The notes beneath the pieces were generated by a model. The model was not told where the DNA came from and did not search any database. It saw nothing but the letters and a program-made list of their open reading frames with translations. The translations under genes were made by a program, and so were the position numbers. From contig NZ_JTDK01000007.1 of NCBI RefSeq assembly GCF_000802305.1, forward strand, positions 51,035 through 115,034: a DNA stretch of 64,000 nt. Reading direction: 5' to 3'. Origin of the DNA: Microbacterium mangrovi. GTDB lineage: Bacteria > Actinomycetota > Actinomycetes > Actinomycetales > Microbacteriaceae. Each line of letters begins with the position of its first letter. The first letter of the stretch is position 1. Positions 1-7,993 of this stretch are shown piece after piece.

Positions 1-436
1 AGATCGCGACGAGTTGGTCGCTCCAGCTCACGTCGGTGCGGAACCGGTCGAAGCCGAACGGCGCCGGCAGGTCGTGCTTGAACCCGCCCGTCGCCGTCCA
101 CGCCTCGGTCCACCCGTGCTCCGCGCACAGGTCGATGAGGCGCACCATCCCGTCGAGATAGCTGCCGTCCCCCAGGTCGCGGATGCGGGGAAGCTCCGCC
201 GTCATGAAGGGGTTGACCTTGCCCAGCCCGAGCTGAACGAACATGCCCTGGTGTGCGGCCTCCGCGGCGAACTCGCGCACGGCGCCCGCATCCAGCGTGG
301 GGAAGGCCTCGTCGACCGTTCGCACGAGGATGCCCTCGAACCCCAGTGCGCGCACGGCGGCAAGCGTTTCGAGCGGGGTGCCGCCGAGCAGCGTCGTGCC
401 ATCGTGGAACTTGACATCCGATCCGATGCGGGTCAT
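1..436 (-). CDS. TIM-barrel sugar phosphate isomerase/epimerase-like protein (3' part missing)
   Basis: Only the first 145 codons are inside the window; the gene runs off the left edge. The start codon (434-436) overlaps the stop of the upstream ABC ATPase gene as ATGA, so the two are translationally coupled. The visible protein begins MTRIGSDVKFHDGTTLLG and has the alternating strand-helix pattern of xylose isomerase-like TIM barrels (for example RALGFEGILVRT, then AAHQGMFVQLGLG). This family isomerises or epimerises sugars and related polyols. As the last visible gene of the import operon it probably acts on the imported compound or on a product of the amidohydrolase. Metal ligands would lie in the missing part, so the exact family is unsure. 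Confidence 0.6.
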   Translation of the reverse strand, partial: MTRIGSDVKFHDGTTLLGGTPLETLAAVRALGFEGILVRTVDEAFPTLDAGAVREFAAEAAHQGMFVQLGLGKVNPFMTAELPRIRDLGDGSYLDGMVRLIDLCAEHGWTEAWTATGGFKHDLPAPFGFDRFRTDVSWSDQLVAI

Positions 437-1263
437 GCCGTCGCCGCCAGCCTGTCGAGTCGGCGGGCGCGACGCGCGCGCTCCTGCTCGGGATCGGGGA
501 TCGGGACGGCCTCGAGCAGCGACCGGGTATACGGGTCTTGCGGGTTCGCGTAGATCTCGGCCACCGGACCGGATTCGGCGATGACCCCCCGGTTGAGCAC
601 CACCAGCCGCGAGCACAGGTACTTCACCACGGCGAGGTCGTGGGAGACGAACAGCACCGTGAGATCGAGCTGACGCTGCATGTCTTTGAGGAGGTTCAGC
701 ACCTGCGCCTGCACCGAGACGTCCAGAGCCGAGACGGGCTCGTCGCACAGCAGCACCCGGGGGCCGACGACGAGCGCGCGGACGATCGCGATGCGCTGCC
801 GCTGACCGCCGGAGAAGTGCCGTGGGTACCGGTCGAGGTGTTCGGGGAGAAGCCCCACGATCGCCATCAGCTCGTCGATGCGGGCACGCCGCTCACGTTC
901 CGAGAATCCGCCCATGACCAGCATCGGCTCTTCGATGATCTGTCGAACCGTCATGCGCGGATCGAGGCTCGAGTAGGGGTCCTGGAACACCATCTGCACC
1001 TCGCGGCGGTAGCGGTCGAGCTCACCGTGCTTGGGATGCGTCGGGTCGATGCCGTCGTAGCGGATCGTTCCCGCGGACTCCTTCTCAAGGCCGACGAGGC
1101 AGCGGATGATGGTGGACTTGCCCGATCCCGATTCACCGACGAGCCCGAGAATCTCGCCCTGGCGCACGTCGAAGCTCACGTCTTCGAGTGCTCGATGGGC
1201 GCGCCTGCCACGGCCGTACTGCTTGGAAAGCCCCTCCACTTCGAGGAGGACGTCGCCGTTCAT
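433..1263 (-). CDS. Oligopeptide/dipeptide-type ABC transporter ATP-binding protein (DppF/OppF-like)
   Basis: 276-residue cytoplasmic ATPase that drives a peptide/nickel/opine-type importer. Walker A GESGSGKS lies at residues 43-50, the Q-loop in MVFQDP near 91-96, the ABC signature SGGQRQR at 151-157, Walker B VLLCDEP at 170-176 and the switch histidine in VSHDL at about 208. The tail PIPDPEQE is typical of the oligopeptide-transport C-terminal extension. It overlaps the upstream ATPase gene by 4 bp (start 1263, upstream stop 1260-1262) and the downstream TIM-barrel gene by 4 bp. Length and motifs are normal, so an active subunit is expected. The transported substrate cannot be read from the ATPase. 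Confidence 0.93.
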   Translation of the reverse strand: MNGDVLLEVEGLSKQYGRGRRAHRALEDVSFDVRQGEILGLVGESGSGKSTIIRCLVGLEKESAGTIRYDGIDPTHPKHGELDRYRREVQMVFQDPYSSLDPRMTVRQIIEEPMLVMGGFSERERRARIDELMAIVGLLPEHLDRYPRHFSGGQRQRIAIVRALVVGPRVLLCDEPVSALDVSVQAQVLNLLKDMQRQLDLTVLFVSHDLAVVKYLCSRLVVLNRGVIAESGPVAEIYANPQDPYTRSLLEAVPIPDPEQERARRARRLDRLAATA

Positions 1264-2123
1264 GCGGCGCTCCCTTCTGCGAGATAGTCCCCGACCGTCT
1301 TCAGCCGCACGTCGGGATCGGCGTCCAGCCGGGGCACGGAGCCGATGAGGCCGCGCGTGTACGGATGCTCCGGGTGCGCGAAGAGGTCGTCGACCGGCCG
1401 GTCTTCCACGAGGTGCCCGCGGAACATCACCGCGACGCGCTGGGCGAGGCCTGCGACGATGGCGAGGTCGTGGGTGATGAACAGCACGGCGAGGTTCAGC
1501 TCGCGGGACTGCTCTTCGAGGATGTCGAGCACCTGCTCCTGCACGCGGACGTCGAGTGCCGTGGTGGGCTCGTCGGCGATGAGCAGCCGCGGCTGGGCGA
1601 CCAGCGCCGCCGCCATCACGACGCGCTGGCGCATGCCGCCGGAGAACTGGCCCGGGTAGGAGCGAAGACGCTCCTTCGCCTGTGGCACGCGCAGGCGATC
1701 GAGCATCTCGGCGGCACGACGATAGGCCTCCTTCTTGGAGACGCCGCGCACCAGCAACGGCTCCGCGACCTGTTCACCGATCGTGAGCACCGGGTTGAGA
1801 GCGGTCATCGGGTCCTGGAAGATCATCGAGATCTCGGCCCCGCGCACGCGCCGCAGAGCGCTCGGCGAGGCACCGATGAGCTGACGGCAGTCCCAGTCGA
1901 TCGAGCCGCTGAGCTGCAGGTGGGGGTCCAGCTGCAGGATCGCCCGTGCGGTGATCGACTTGCCCGATCCCGACTCGCCGACGAGGGCGACGCGCTCGCC
2001 GGGGCGGATGCTCAGCGACAGGTCGTGCACCAGGGTGAGGTCGCCGATGCCTCCGCCGATGCGCTCCTTCTCGGGCACGCGCACGGTGAGGCCGTCGAGC
2101 GACAGCAGGGCGGGAGTGGACAT
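1260..2123 (-). CDS. Oligopeptide/dipeptide-type ABC transporter ATP-binding protein (DppD/OppD-like)
   Basis: 287-residue second ATPase of the importer. Walker A GESGSGKS is at 49-56, SGGMRQR at 161-167, Walker B LLIADEP at 180-186 and the switch histidine in ITHDL at about 218. The start at 2123 (MSTPALLS) is chosen because it overlaps the stop of the upstream permease as TGATG; the frame stays open further upstream only because it reads through the permease gene. It pairs with the DppF-like subunit next to it, as peptide-type importers normally use two different ATPases. No motif is missing. Confidence 0.93.
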   Translation of the reverse strand: MSTPALLSLDGLTVRVPEKERIGGGIGDLTLVHDLSLSIRPGERVALVGESGSGKSITARAILQLDPHLQLSGSIDWDCRQLIGASPSALRRVRGAEISMIFQDPMTALNPVLTIGEQVAEPLLVRGVSKKEAYRRAAEMLDRLRVPQAKERLRSYPGQFSGGMRQRVVMAAALVAQPRLLIADEPTTALDVRVQEQVLDILEEQSRELNLAVLFITHDLAIVAGLAQRVAVMFRGHLVEDRPVDDLFAHPEHPYTRGLIGSVPRLDADPDVRLKTVGDYLAEGSAA

Positions 2124-3067
2124 CAGAACCTCCGGGAAGCAGGGTCGACGAATGTGCGGACGGCGTCGCCGACGAGTCCGAACGCGATCGCGCCGATGGT
2201 GATGGCAAGGCCGGGGAAGAGGGAGATCCACCAGGCAGTGGTGATGTACTGCTGGCCCTGCGCGATCATCGAGCCCCAGTCCGGGCTGGGCGGCGGGGCG
2301 CCGACGCCGAGGAAGGCGAGGCCCGAGATCATCACGATCGTGCCCGAGATCTCCATGCTGGCCTGGACGTAGATCGCGTCCAGGGAGTTCGGCAGGACGT
2401 GACGAAGCATCAGCCGGAAGCGCGAGACTCCGAGGATGCGCGCCGACTCGACGAACGACGCGGTCATCGTCTCGCGCAGGATGCCGCGGGTGAGGCGGGC
2501 GGTGCTCGGCCACGAGGCCATGACCATGGCGACGATGATGGACGTGAGCGAGGGGCCGAGCGCGGCGGCCAGACCGAGGGCGAGGACCAGCGACGGGATC
2601 GACATGAAGATGTCGCACGCCCGCATGATGGTCTCGTCCGCCCACCGCGGGAGCACTGCAGCGACGCTCGCCACGACGACGCCGATGAGGGCCGACAGCA
2701 GCACGATGGCTGCGGCCGACAGCAGGGTGAGAGCGGCGCCGGCGAGGATGCGCGACAGGACGTCGCGTCCGACGTCGTCGGTCCCGAAGAGGTGGGCGGC
2801 GCTCGGCGGGAGGAGCGCCGTGCGGGTGTCGACGTCGAAAGGGTTGTACGGCTGGAAGAAGACGCCGACGATGGCGACCACCACGAGGAGGGCGACCAGC
2901 ACGAACGCGAACTTGTCCAGGAATGCGGTGTGTCGATGGAACAGGCGCCGCACGGGGCGCGCGATGCCGGTGCCGATCGTCGCGGTCCAGGTCGGGACCG
3001 GCGGCGCCGGCTCGAACGGCGCGCCGGGCGGGACGTCCTCGAGGCGGGATCCGGTTTCGACGTTCAT
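2123..3067 (-). CDS. Peptide-type ABC transporter permease (DppC-like)
   Basis: 314-residue inner-membrane permease. It has a cytoplasmic N-terminus of about 45 residues (OppC_N type), then a first membrane helix near FAFVLVALLVVVAIVGVFF, a periplasmic domain containing LFGTDDVGRDVLSR (a hallmark of DppC/OppC proteins) and five further helices. The cytoplasmic EAA loop, which contacts the ATPase, is seen around SARILGVSRFRLMLRHVLPN. Its start overlaps the stop of the DppB-like gene by 4 bp (ATGA). It forms the heterodimeric channel with that protein. Confidence 0.93.
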   Translation of the reverse strand: MNVETGSRLEDVPPGAPFEPAPPVPTWTATIGTGIARPVRRLFHRHTAFLDKFAFVLVALLVVVAIVGVFFQPYNPFDVDTRTALLPPSAAHLFGTDDVGRDVLSRILAGAALTLLSAAAIVLLSALIGVVVASVAAVLPRWADETIMRACDIFMSIPSLVLALGLAAALGPSLTSIIVAMVMASWPSTARLTRGILRETMTASFVESARILGVSRFRLMLRHVLPNSLDAIYVQASMEISGTIVMISGLAFLGVGAPPPSPDWGSMIAQGQQYITTAWWISLFPGLAITIGAIAFGLVGDAVRTFVDPASRRF

Positions 3068-4086
3068 GCGGTGACTCCCACCTGGGCGTGACGGATGCGG
3101 GGATCCAGCACCATCAGCACCAGGTCGACGATCAGTGCGGTGATGACGAAGACCGCGCCGATGACGAACACGGATGCCAGCACCGAGAAGGTGTCGTGGT
3201 TGAAGATGGCCTGGTAGAGGTAGCTGCCGATGCCGGGCAGGCCGAAGACCGCCTCGACGAGCACGGCGGCGCTGACCATCCAGCCGAACTGCATGCCGAA
3301 GATGGTGAGGACGGAGCCGAGCGACGATCGCAGGGCATGGTGCAGGACGACCCGTCGGCGCGGGGCGCCCTTGGAGATCGCGAAGGTGATGTGATCCGAC
3401 TTCAGCGCGGTCATCATGTTCGAGCGGATGATGCGCGCCAGGGTCGCGATGAATGGCGTGCTGAGCGCCAGCGCCGGCAGGAGGAGGTGTCCCACCGAGT
3501 CGGCGACGTTGCCGATGTTCCCGAACAGCAGGGAGTCGACGACCGTGAATCCGGTCACGTCCGGCGGCGCCATGCCGACGCTGTTGGTCCCCGAGATCGG
3601 GAACCAGCCGAGCAGCGAACCGAGCACCCAGCGCATCATGATGGCGAGCCAGAACACCGGCACGCCGCCGGCGAGCACCATGATGATGCGCCCGGCGATG
3701 TCGCCGGCCCGGCCCTCGTTCACCGCGGCGATGATGCCGAGCGGTGAGGCGATGGCGACGGTGATGAGCATGCCGAGGATCACCAACTGGATCGTGGTCG
3801 GAAGCACGGCGGCCAGGTCGCTCACCACGTTCTGGTGAGTGACGATCGACGTGCCGAGGTCTCCGTGGAGGAGGCGCCCGAGGTACTGGAAGTACTGGAC
3901 GATGACGGGCTGGTCCAAGCCGAGGACCTGCTGCATGCGGGTGACCTGCTCGGGGGTCGCCAGGCGCCCGGCTGCGACGCGGGCGACGTCGCCGGGGATC
4001 AGTTTCGATATCAGGAAGACGATCGTCGCGACGCCCCAGAGGGACAGCAGCGCCAGGCCGATGCGTCGAAGAAGGAAGCGTGTCAT
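3064..4086 (-). CDS. Peptide-type ABC transporter permease (DppB-like)
   Basis: 340-residue permease beginning MTRFLLRRIGLALLSLWGV, the usual DppB/OppB N-terminal helix. The start at 4086 is supported by a purine-rich ribosome site (GAGGTGAGG) just upstream; the frame is open further upstream but has no such site. The large loop after helix 1 (PVIVQYFQYLGRLLHGDLG) and the EAA-type loop (FAISKGAPRRRVVLHHAL) are normal for the family. The gene follows the binding-protein gene after an 88-bp gap that contains a strong hairpin, which could lower permease expression relative to the binding protein. Confidence 0.93.
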   Translation of the reverse strand: MTRFLLRRIGLALLSLWGVATIVFLISKLIPGDVARVAAGRLATPEQVTRMQQVLGLDQPVIVQYFQYLGRLLHGDLGTSIVTHQNVVSDLAAVLPTTIQLVILGMLITVAIASPLGIIAAVNEGRAGDIAGRIIMVLAGGVPVFWLAIMMRWVLGSLLGWFPISGTNSVGMAPPDVTGFTVVDSLLFGNIGNVADSVGHLLLPALALSTPFIATLARIIRSNMMTALKSDHITFAISKGAPRRRVVLHHALRSSLGSVLTIFGMQFGWMVSAAVLVEAVFGLPGIGSYLYQAIFNHDTFSVLASVFVIGAVFVITALIVDLVLMVLDPRIRHAQVGVTA

Positions 4087-4125
4087 GACCTCACCTCGGT
4101 GTGCGGGCAGAAGAAGGGGGTGCCG

Positions 4126-4162
4126 GCGGATGCCGCGGGCGGGACCGGCCCGCGGCATCCGC
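4126..4162 (-). promoter_or_regulatory. Intra-operon hairpin between binding-protein and permease genes
   Basis: A perfect 15-bp inverted repeat (GCGGATGCCGCGGGC at 4126-4140 and its complement at 4148-4162) encloses a 7-nt loop. It starts 12 nt after the binding-protein stop codon and ends about 40 nt before the DppB-like start. There is no U-run, so it is unlikely to be a full terminator. Hairpins in this position often stabilise the upstream mRNA or attenuate transcription so that binding protein exceeds permease. That role here is inferred. Confidence 0.6.
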
Positions 4163-4174
4163 GTCGGCGGCGCG

Positions 4175-5752
4175 TCAGTTCGTCGCCATGCGCAGGGTTC
4201 CGACGTTGAAGTCCTGCTGGGTCGGGGAGAAGGGGATGGTCTCGACTTTCTTGTCGGTGACCATCGTCACCGCCGGGTAGGCGATGGCGAGCAGTGCATG
4301 GTCCGCGAGCACCTGCTTCTGCACCTGCGTGTAGTCCGCACAGGCGGTGGTGGCGTCGGTCTGCTTCTGGGCGTCGGCGAGCAGCTTGTCGACCTTGGCG
4401 TTCGAGTACCACCCGAAATTGGTCTTGCCGGCGGCCGAGGAAGCCCATTCCCGCTGCAGCATCGGGCCCGCCGCGGGGAACGACGCGAAGTCCCAGGCCA
4501 GCGCGATGTCCGGCATCGTGGACTGGCTGGAGACCATCTGCGCATACTGCGGGAATGTCACCGCGACGAGCTTCGCGTTGAGGCCGATCTGCTTCAGCGA
4601 TGCCTGCAGGAGGGTGCCCGCGGCGTTGAACTCGGGAACGGTCGGCTGGTAGGCGACGGTCACGGTGGAGCCCGCGACTCCGGCATCCTTGATGAGTCGG
4701 GTCGCCTTGGCGAGATCCTGGGTGGGCTTTCCGGCATCCACCCGGCACGAGATGCCTTCGGGCAGAATCGTGTCGGCGATCGCACCCTGCTTGCCGAGCG
4801 CGGTGGACAGGTGACCGGAATAGTCGTAGGCGAGCTGGATGGCCTCTCGGACGCGGACATCACCGGTGATCTTGCCCTGGTTGTTGAGCCACGCATAGGT
4901 CTCGCGGGGAGCGGGGATGTTGACGACTTCGTACTTCGCGTTCTTCGCAACGGCGTCGACGTCGACCGGGTTCAGGCCCATCGTGATGTCGAGGTTGCCG
5001 GCGAGGAACTCGTCGCGGGCGGCGCTGTGGTCGCTGATCATGCGCAGCACGAGCGCAGCCGGACGCCCGCCGTCGTAGTCCCAGTAGGACTTGTACCGTG
5101 CCAGATCCAGTTCCTGGTTGGGCTTGTACGAGGAGATCTGGAACGGCCCGGAACCGGCGTCGTGGCCGCCCAGCCATCCCTGTGCGTCGTCGCTGCCTTC
5201 GTTGGGCTTCACGAGCTTCGCGTCCAGGATGTAGATGGGGCTCAGTGCGCCGAGGAAGTCGAGGTCCGTCTTGGACAGCTTGATCACCACGTGCTGAGGG
5301 TCGGGAGCGCTCGCCGAGACGTAGTCGGAGAGGAAGGACGCCACCCCGGAGCCGATCTTCTTGACCCGGTCGAGCGTGTACACCACGTCGGCCGCGGTGA
5401 ACGGGTTGCCGGAGTGGAAGGTGACGCCGTCGCGGAGCGTCAGGGTGAGCTGGGTCGCGTCGGAGTTGAACTTCCACGCGGTGGCGAGCTTGGGGATCAT
5501 CTTGCCGTCGGCGTCGTAGTCGACGAGCCGATCGTAGACACCCGCGATGTTGAAGTCGTTGTGCGCATCGGAGGCCTGCTGCGGGTCGAGTGTCTCGGCG
5601 ACGTTCGAGCTGCCGATGACGATCGTGCTGTTCTCGGGGTCTTCGGAGGCGGCCGAGGTCTTTCCGGCGTGCAGGCCGCAGGCGGTGAGCGAGAGCGCCG
5701 CTGCTCCCGCGATGGTCGCGAGCGCCGCTGCTCGCAGGTGGTTGCGGTTCAT
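4175..5752 (-). CDS. Extracellular solute-binding lipoprotein, family 5
   Basis: 525-residue binding protein that delivers substrate to the DppB/C-like permease. The N-terminus is a lipoprotein signal: MNRNHLR, a hydrophobic stretch, then lipobox LTAC with the acylated cysteine at residue 25. The mature protein shows family-5 features such as NSTIVIGSSNVAETLDPQQA near the N-terminus, LRDGVTFHSGNPFTAADVVYT, and the C-terminal VQKQVLADHALLAIAYP. The start at 5752 has AGGAAA upstream. Family 5 proteins bind peptides, nickel, opines or other polar solutes, so the ligand stays open; the neighbouring amidohydrolase argues for a nitrogen-containing compound. Confidence 0.93.
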   Translation of the reverse strand: MNRNHLRAAALATIAGAAALSLTACGLHAGKTSAASEDPENSTIVIGSSNVAETLDPQQASDAHNDFNIAGVYDRLVDYDADGKMIPKLATAWKFNSDATQLTLTLRDGVTFHSGNPFTAADVVYTLDRVKKIGSGVASFLSDYVSASAPDPQHVVIKLSKTDLDFLGALSPIYILDAKLVKPNEGSDDAQGWLGGHDAGSGPFQISSYKPNQELDLARYKSYWDYDGGRPAALVLRMISDHSAARDEFLAGNLDITMGLNPVDVDAVAKNAKYEVVNIPAPRETYAWLNNQGKITGDVRVREAIQLAYDYSGHLSTALGKQGAIADTILPEGISCRVDAGKPTQDLAKATRLIKDAGVAGSTVTVAYQPTVPEFNAAGTLLQASLKQIGLNAKLVAVTFPQYAQMVSSQSTMPDIALAWDFASFPAAGPMLQREWASSAAGKTNFGWYSNAKVDKLLADAQKQTDATTACADYTQVQKQVLADHALLAIAYPAVTMVTDKKVETIPFSPTQQDFNVGTLRMATN

Positions 5753-5790
5753 GGTTTCCTTTCGGGGGTGTCCGCGTTCCAGGGGTCGGG

Positions 5791-7002
5791 TCAGCGGAGG
5801 GGGGTGAGCGTGGCCCTCACGCTCGATTCGGTGTGCACGCGGGTGCGTGAGATCCACGTGCCGCCCCGCATGACGTCGCGCGAGATCGGGGGTGCGGCGA
5901 CGGCTTCCGCCGCTGTGCCGGCATCCAGGACGACGAGGTCGGCGGGAGCCCCCGGTTCGAGGCCGTACCGGGGGATGCCGAGGGCGGATGCCGCCCGGGT
6001 GGTGACGAGGTCGAGGGCGAGTTCGAGGTCTTCGTCCTGGTAGAAGGACGACTGGTAGGCGACGGTGCGAGCCGTCTCCAGGACGTCGCCGGTGCCGAAC
6101 GGCCACCACGCGTCTCGGACGTTGTCGGTGCCGACGAAGACGGGAACGCCCCGTTCGACGAGTTCGCGCACCGGCGGCATCGGTCCGGCAGGGCCGTTGG
6201 TCATCACGCTGATCTGCGCGTCGGCGAGCAGGTCCAGCACACGATCACGAGAGTCGGGCTCGAGGCTGCCGAGACCGTAGGCGTGGCTCAGCGTGACCCG
6301 GCCGGCCATGCCGTCGGCGGCGCGCTGAGCGATCGCACGGTACTCGCGCTCGGCGACGTGGCCGAGCGAGTGCAAGTGGATGTCGACATCGGCGTCGTGC
6401 CGCCGGGCGATGTCGAAGACGACGTCGAGGTAGCCGCCGAGATCGCCGTCGAGTGAGATCGGGTCGAGCCCGCCGACGGCGGTGGCGCCCAGGCGAACAG
6501 CCTCCTCCAGCAGGTCCGCGACGCCGTGCTGCCCGGCGATGCCGCTCTGCGGGAAGGCGACGATCTGGATGTCGAGCATGTCGCGGAGGGCGTCGCGCAC
6601 GGCGAGCATGCGCTCGACCCCGGTGAGGCCGATCTCGGGGTCGACGTCGACGTGGGCCCGCACGGTGCCCGTGCCGTATTCGACCATGCGACGGGCGAGT
6701 TCCAATGAGCGATCCAGCGCGGAGTCCAGCAGCTCACGGCGCTGGATCTTCTCGAGCTCGATCCGGTCGCGCACCGTCGAACCGGTCGCGTGCGACTGCC
6801 ACGTTCCCCCCAGGAAGGTCTTGTCGAGGTGCGCGTGGCCGTTCACGAGGAGCGGGAGCACGAGGCGTCCCCCGAGGTCTTCATCGCCGGGGGAGATCGC
6901 GCCCCGGGCCGGTGCGATCGACGTGATCGTCCCGTCGGCGATGGCGAGGTCGACGGTCTCGCCGCTGCGGAGGCGCCCGTTTCGCAAGGTCGTCGTCGTC
7001 AC
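5791..7002 (-). CDS. Amidohydrolase, cytosine deaminase (CodA)-like
   Basis: 403-residue metal-dependent hydrolase starting with GTG at 7002; AGGAGC lies 8 nt upstream, and an earlier in-frame ATG would run into the operator region. Metal ligands are visible in NGHAHLDK (His56 and His58), in VDIHLHSLGH and SHAYGLGS, and the catalytic/metal aspartate in FVGTDNVRDAWWPFG, the arrangement seen in cytosine deaminase and N-alkylammelide hydrolases. It should cleave or deaminate a cyclic or linear amide/amidine in the cytoplasm. As first gene of the import operon it probably processes the imported solute. The true substrate is unknown; cytosine is possible but the peptide-type importer makes it doubtful. 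Confidence 0.8.
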   Translation of the reverse strand: MTTTTLRNGRLRSGETVDLAIADGTITSIAPARGAISPGDEDLGGRLVLPLLVNGHAHLDKTFLGGTWQSHATGSTVRDRIELEKIQRRELLDSALDRSLELARRMVEYGTGTVRAHVDVDPEIGLTGVERMLAVRDALRDMLDIQIVAFPQSGIAGQHGVADLLEEAVRLGATAVGGLDPISLDGDLGGYLDVVFDIARRHDADVDIHLHSLGHVAEREYRAIAQRAADGMAGRVTLSHAYGLGSLEPDSRDRVLDLLADAQISVMTNGPAGPMPPVRELVERGVPVFVGTDNVRDAWWPFGTGDVLETARTVAYQSSFYQDEDLELALDLVTTRAASALGIPRYGLEPGAPADLVVLDAGTAAEAVAAPPISRDVMRGGTWISRTRVHTESSVRATLTPLR

Positions 7003-7023
7003 TTGGGGCTCCTGAACTCGGGG

Positions 7024-7057
7024 TTTGGTATACGGAATCGGCTCATTTGGTATACAC
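7024..7057 (-). promoter_or_regulatory. Two GntR-type operator sites upstream of the import operon
   Basis: Two copies of TTTGGTATAC, 22 bp apart (GTATAC cores at 7028-7033 and 7050-7055), lie between the amidohydrolase start (7002) and the divergent GntR gene. Both share the core of the perfect palindrome TGGTATACCA found before the MFS gene at 7976-7985. FCD-type GntR regulators typically bind such short GT...AC dyads. Two sites about two helical turns apart suggest cooperative repression of the operon. Confidence 0.65.
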
Positions 7058-7109
7058 GATCGCATACGATCTGGATTTTGTCATCAAGAATTGGCAACTT
7101 TTTGATGTT

Positions 7110-7119
7110 TGGTATTCCA
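7110..7119. promoter_or_regulatory. GntR-type operator upstream of the regulator gene
   Basis: TGGTATTCCA differs by one base from the palindrome TGGTATACCA. It lies 138 bp upstream of the chosen GntR start and on the regulator side of the divergent region, so it could mediate autoregulation. It is weaker than the other sites because the central dyad is broken. Confidence 0.45.
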
Positions 7120-7257
7120 CAACCGGGAACCAGTGCCCTCGAGTCGGGCGCTGGCGATCGTAGAATGGTTCCGGACCCGCGCACTGGGGCGCCGGGCCGC
7201 ACCCGTGACCCGAGGGCGAAGCTGATCGTCGGGCTGGTGCCTGATGAGGGGGCGACC

Positions 7258-7950
7258 GTGTCGCAGAATGACCAGATGACCGTGCCGTCGCCGTCGGAGA
7301 TACCCGAGGAGGCGCTCGACCTGCGCGTGTACGAATGGGTGCGCGAACGGGTCATCGACGGCACGTTCAAGCCGGGTGAGCGCATCCGCGAACGCACGCT
7401 CGCCGAAGAGCTCCATGTCTCACGGATCCCCATCCGCGAGGCGTTCCCCCGCCTCGAGTCGGAGGGGTACATCCGCACTCTGCACCGGCGCGGTGCGATC
7501 GTCGCCGAGATGACGGTGCAGGACGTCCGCGAACTGTTCGAAGTCCGCGCGGCGCTGGAGGTGCTGGCGGCGCGGCTCGCGGCCGACGAATGCGCGCGTG
7601 GAGCATCCGGCGAGCGGCTGATGCTGCGACTCGCAGCGGCCGAGGACGCCGTTCGCGATCGCGACGCGGCTCGCATCGCCTCCTGCACCGCCGAGCTGCA
7701 CGACGAGATCCTCGTGCTGTCGAACAGCCGGCTGCTGCAGAATCTCATGGTGCCCGTGCGCGGCCGCATCCGGCGGCTCTTCCACGTGGTCACCCAGCGC
7801 GACGGGGTGGGCCTGCATCGCGAGCACCGCGACCTGTGCAGCGCGATCGTGAACGGGCAGACCGAGTTGGCGGCGGCACTCGCGCTGGCCCACGTGGAGC
7901 ACTCGCGCTACGAGACCATGCCGATCGTCCAGCGCCTCCTTCGTCGCTGA
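7258..7950 (+). CDS. GntR-family transcriptional regulator, FCD subfamily
   Basis: 230-residue regulator with a winged helix-turn-helix at about residues 22-85 (DLRVYEWVRERVIDGTFKPGERI, then ELHVSRIPIREAFPRLESEGYI) followed by an all-helical FCD ligand domain with the usual metal-binding histidines (AELHDEIL, REHRDLCSAIV, AHVEHSR). The GTG start at 7258 is preceded by GAGGGG; ATG 7276 is an alternative. A longer in-frame extension would include the operator at 7110 and has no ribosome site. FCD regulators bind small organic acids. It is divergent from the import operon, and matching palindromes lie before that operon, before itself and before the MFS gene. Confidence 0.9.
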   Translation: MSQNDQMTVPSPSEIPEEALDLRVYEWVRERVIDGTFKPGERIRERTLAEELHVSRIPIREAFPRLESEGYIRTLHRRGAIVAEMTVQDVRELFEVRAALEVLAARLAADECARGASGERLMLRLAAAEDAVRDRDAARIASCTAELHDEILVLSNSRLLQNLMVPVRGRIRRLFHVVTQRDGVGLHREHRDLCSAIVNGQTELAAALALAHVEHSRYETMPIVQRLLRR

Positions 7951-7973
7951 CGCGCTTCAGGGGCCATTGCCCG

Positions 7974-7987
7974 GATGGTATACCATC
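7974..7987 (+). promoter_or_regulatory. Perfect GntR-type palindrome overlapping the MFS promoter
   Basis: GATGGTATACCATC is a perfect 14-bp palindrome. Its right half contains TACCAT (7981-7986), which sits 7 nt before the MFS start codon, the spacing of leaderless promoters seen throughout this window. A repressor bound here would block the -10 region directly. The core is identical to the sites upstream of the divergent operon, so the MFS gene very probably belongs to the same regulon. Confidence 0.7.
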
Positions 7988-7993
7988 TGCGGC

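Noticed and set aside
3839..6043. Very long open frame (734 codons) on the plus strand
   Set aside because: Antisense to the DppB-like, binding-protein and amidohydrolase genes; low-complexity Arg/Gly/Val-rich translation without motifs, as expected for frame shadows in high-GC DNA.
7105..7257. Upstream in-frame extension of the GntR gene
   Set aside because: It would cover the TGGTATTCCA site and has no ribosome site; GTG 7258 has GAGGGG and gives a normal FCD length.
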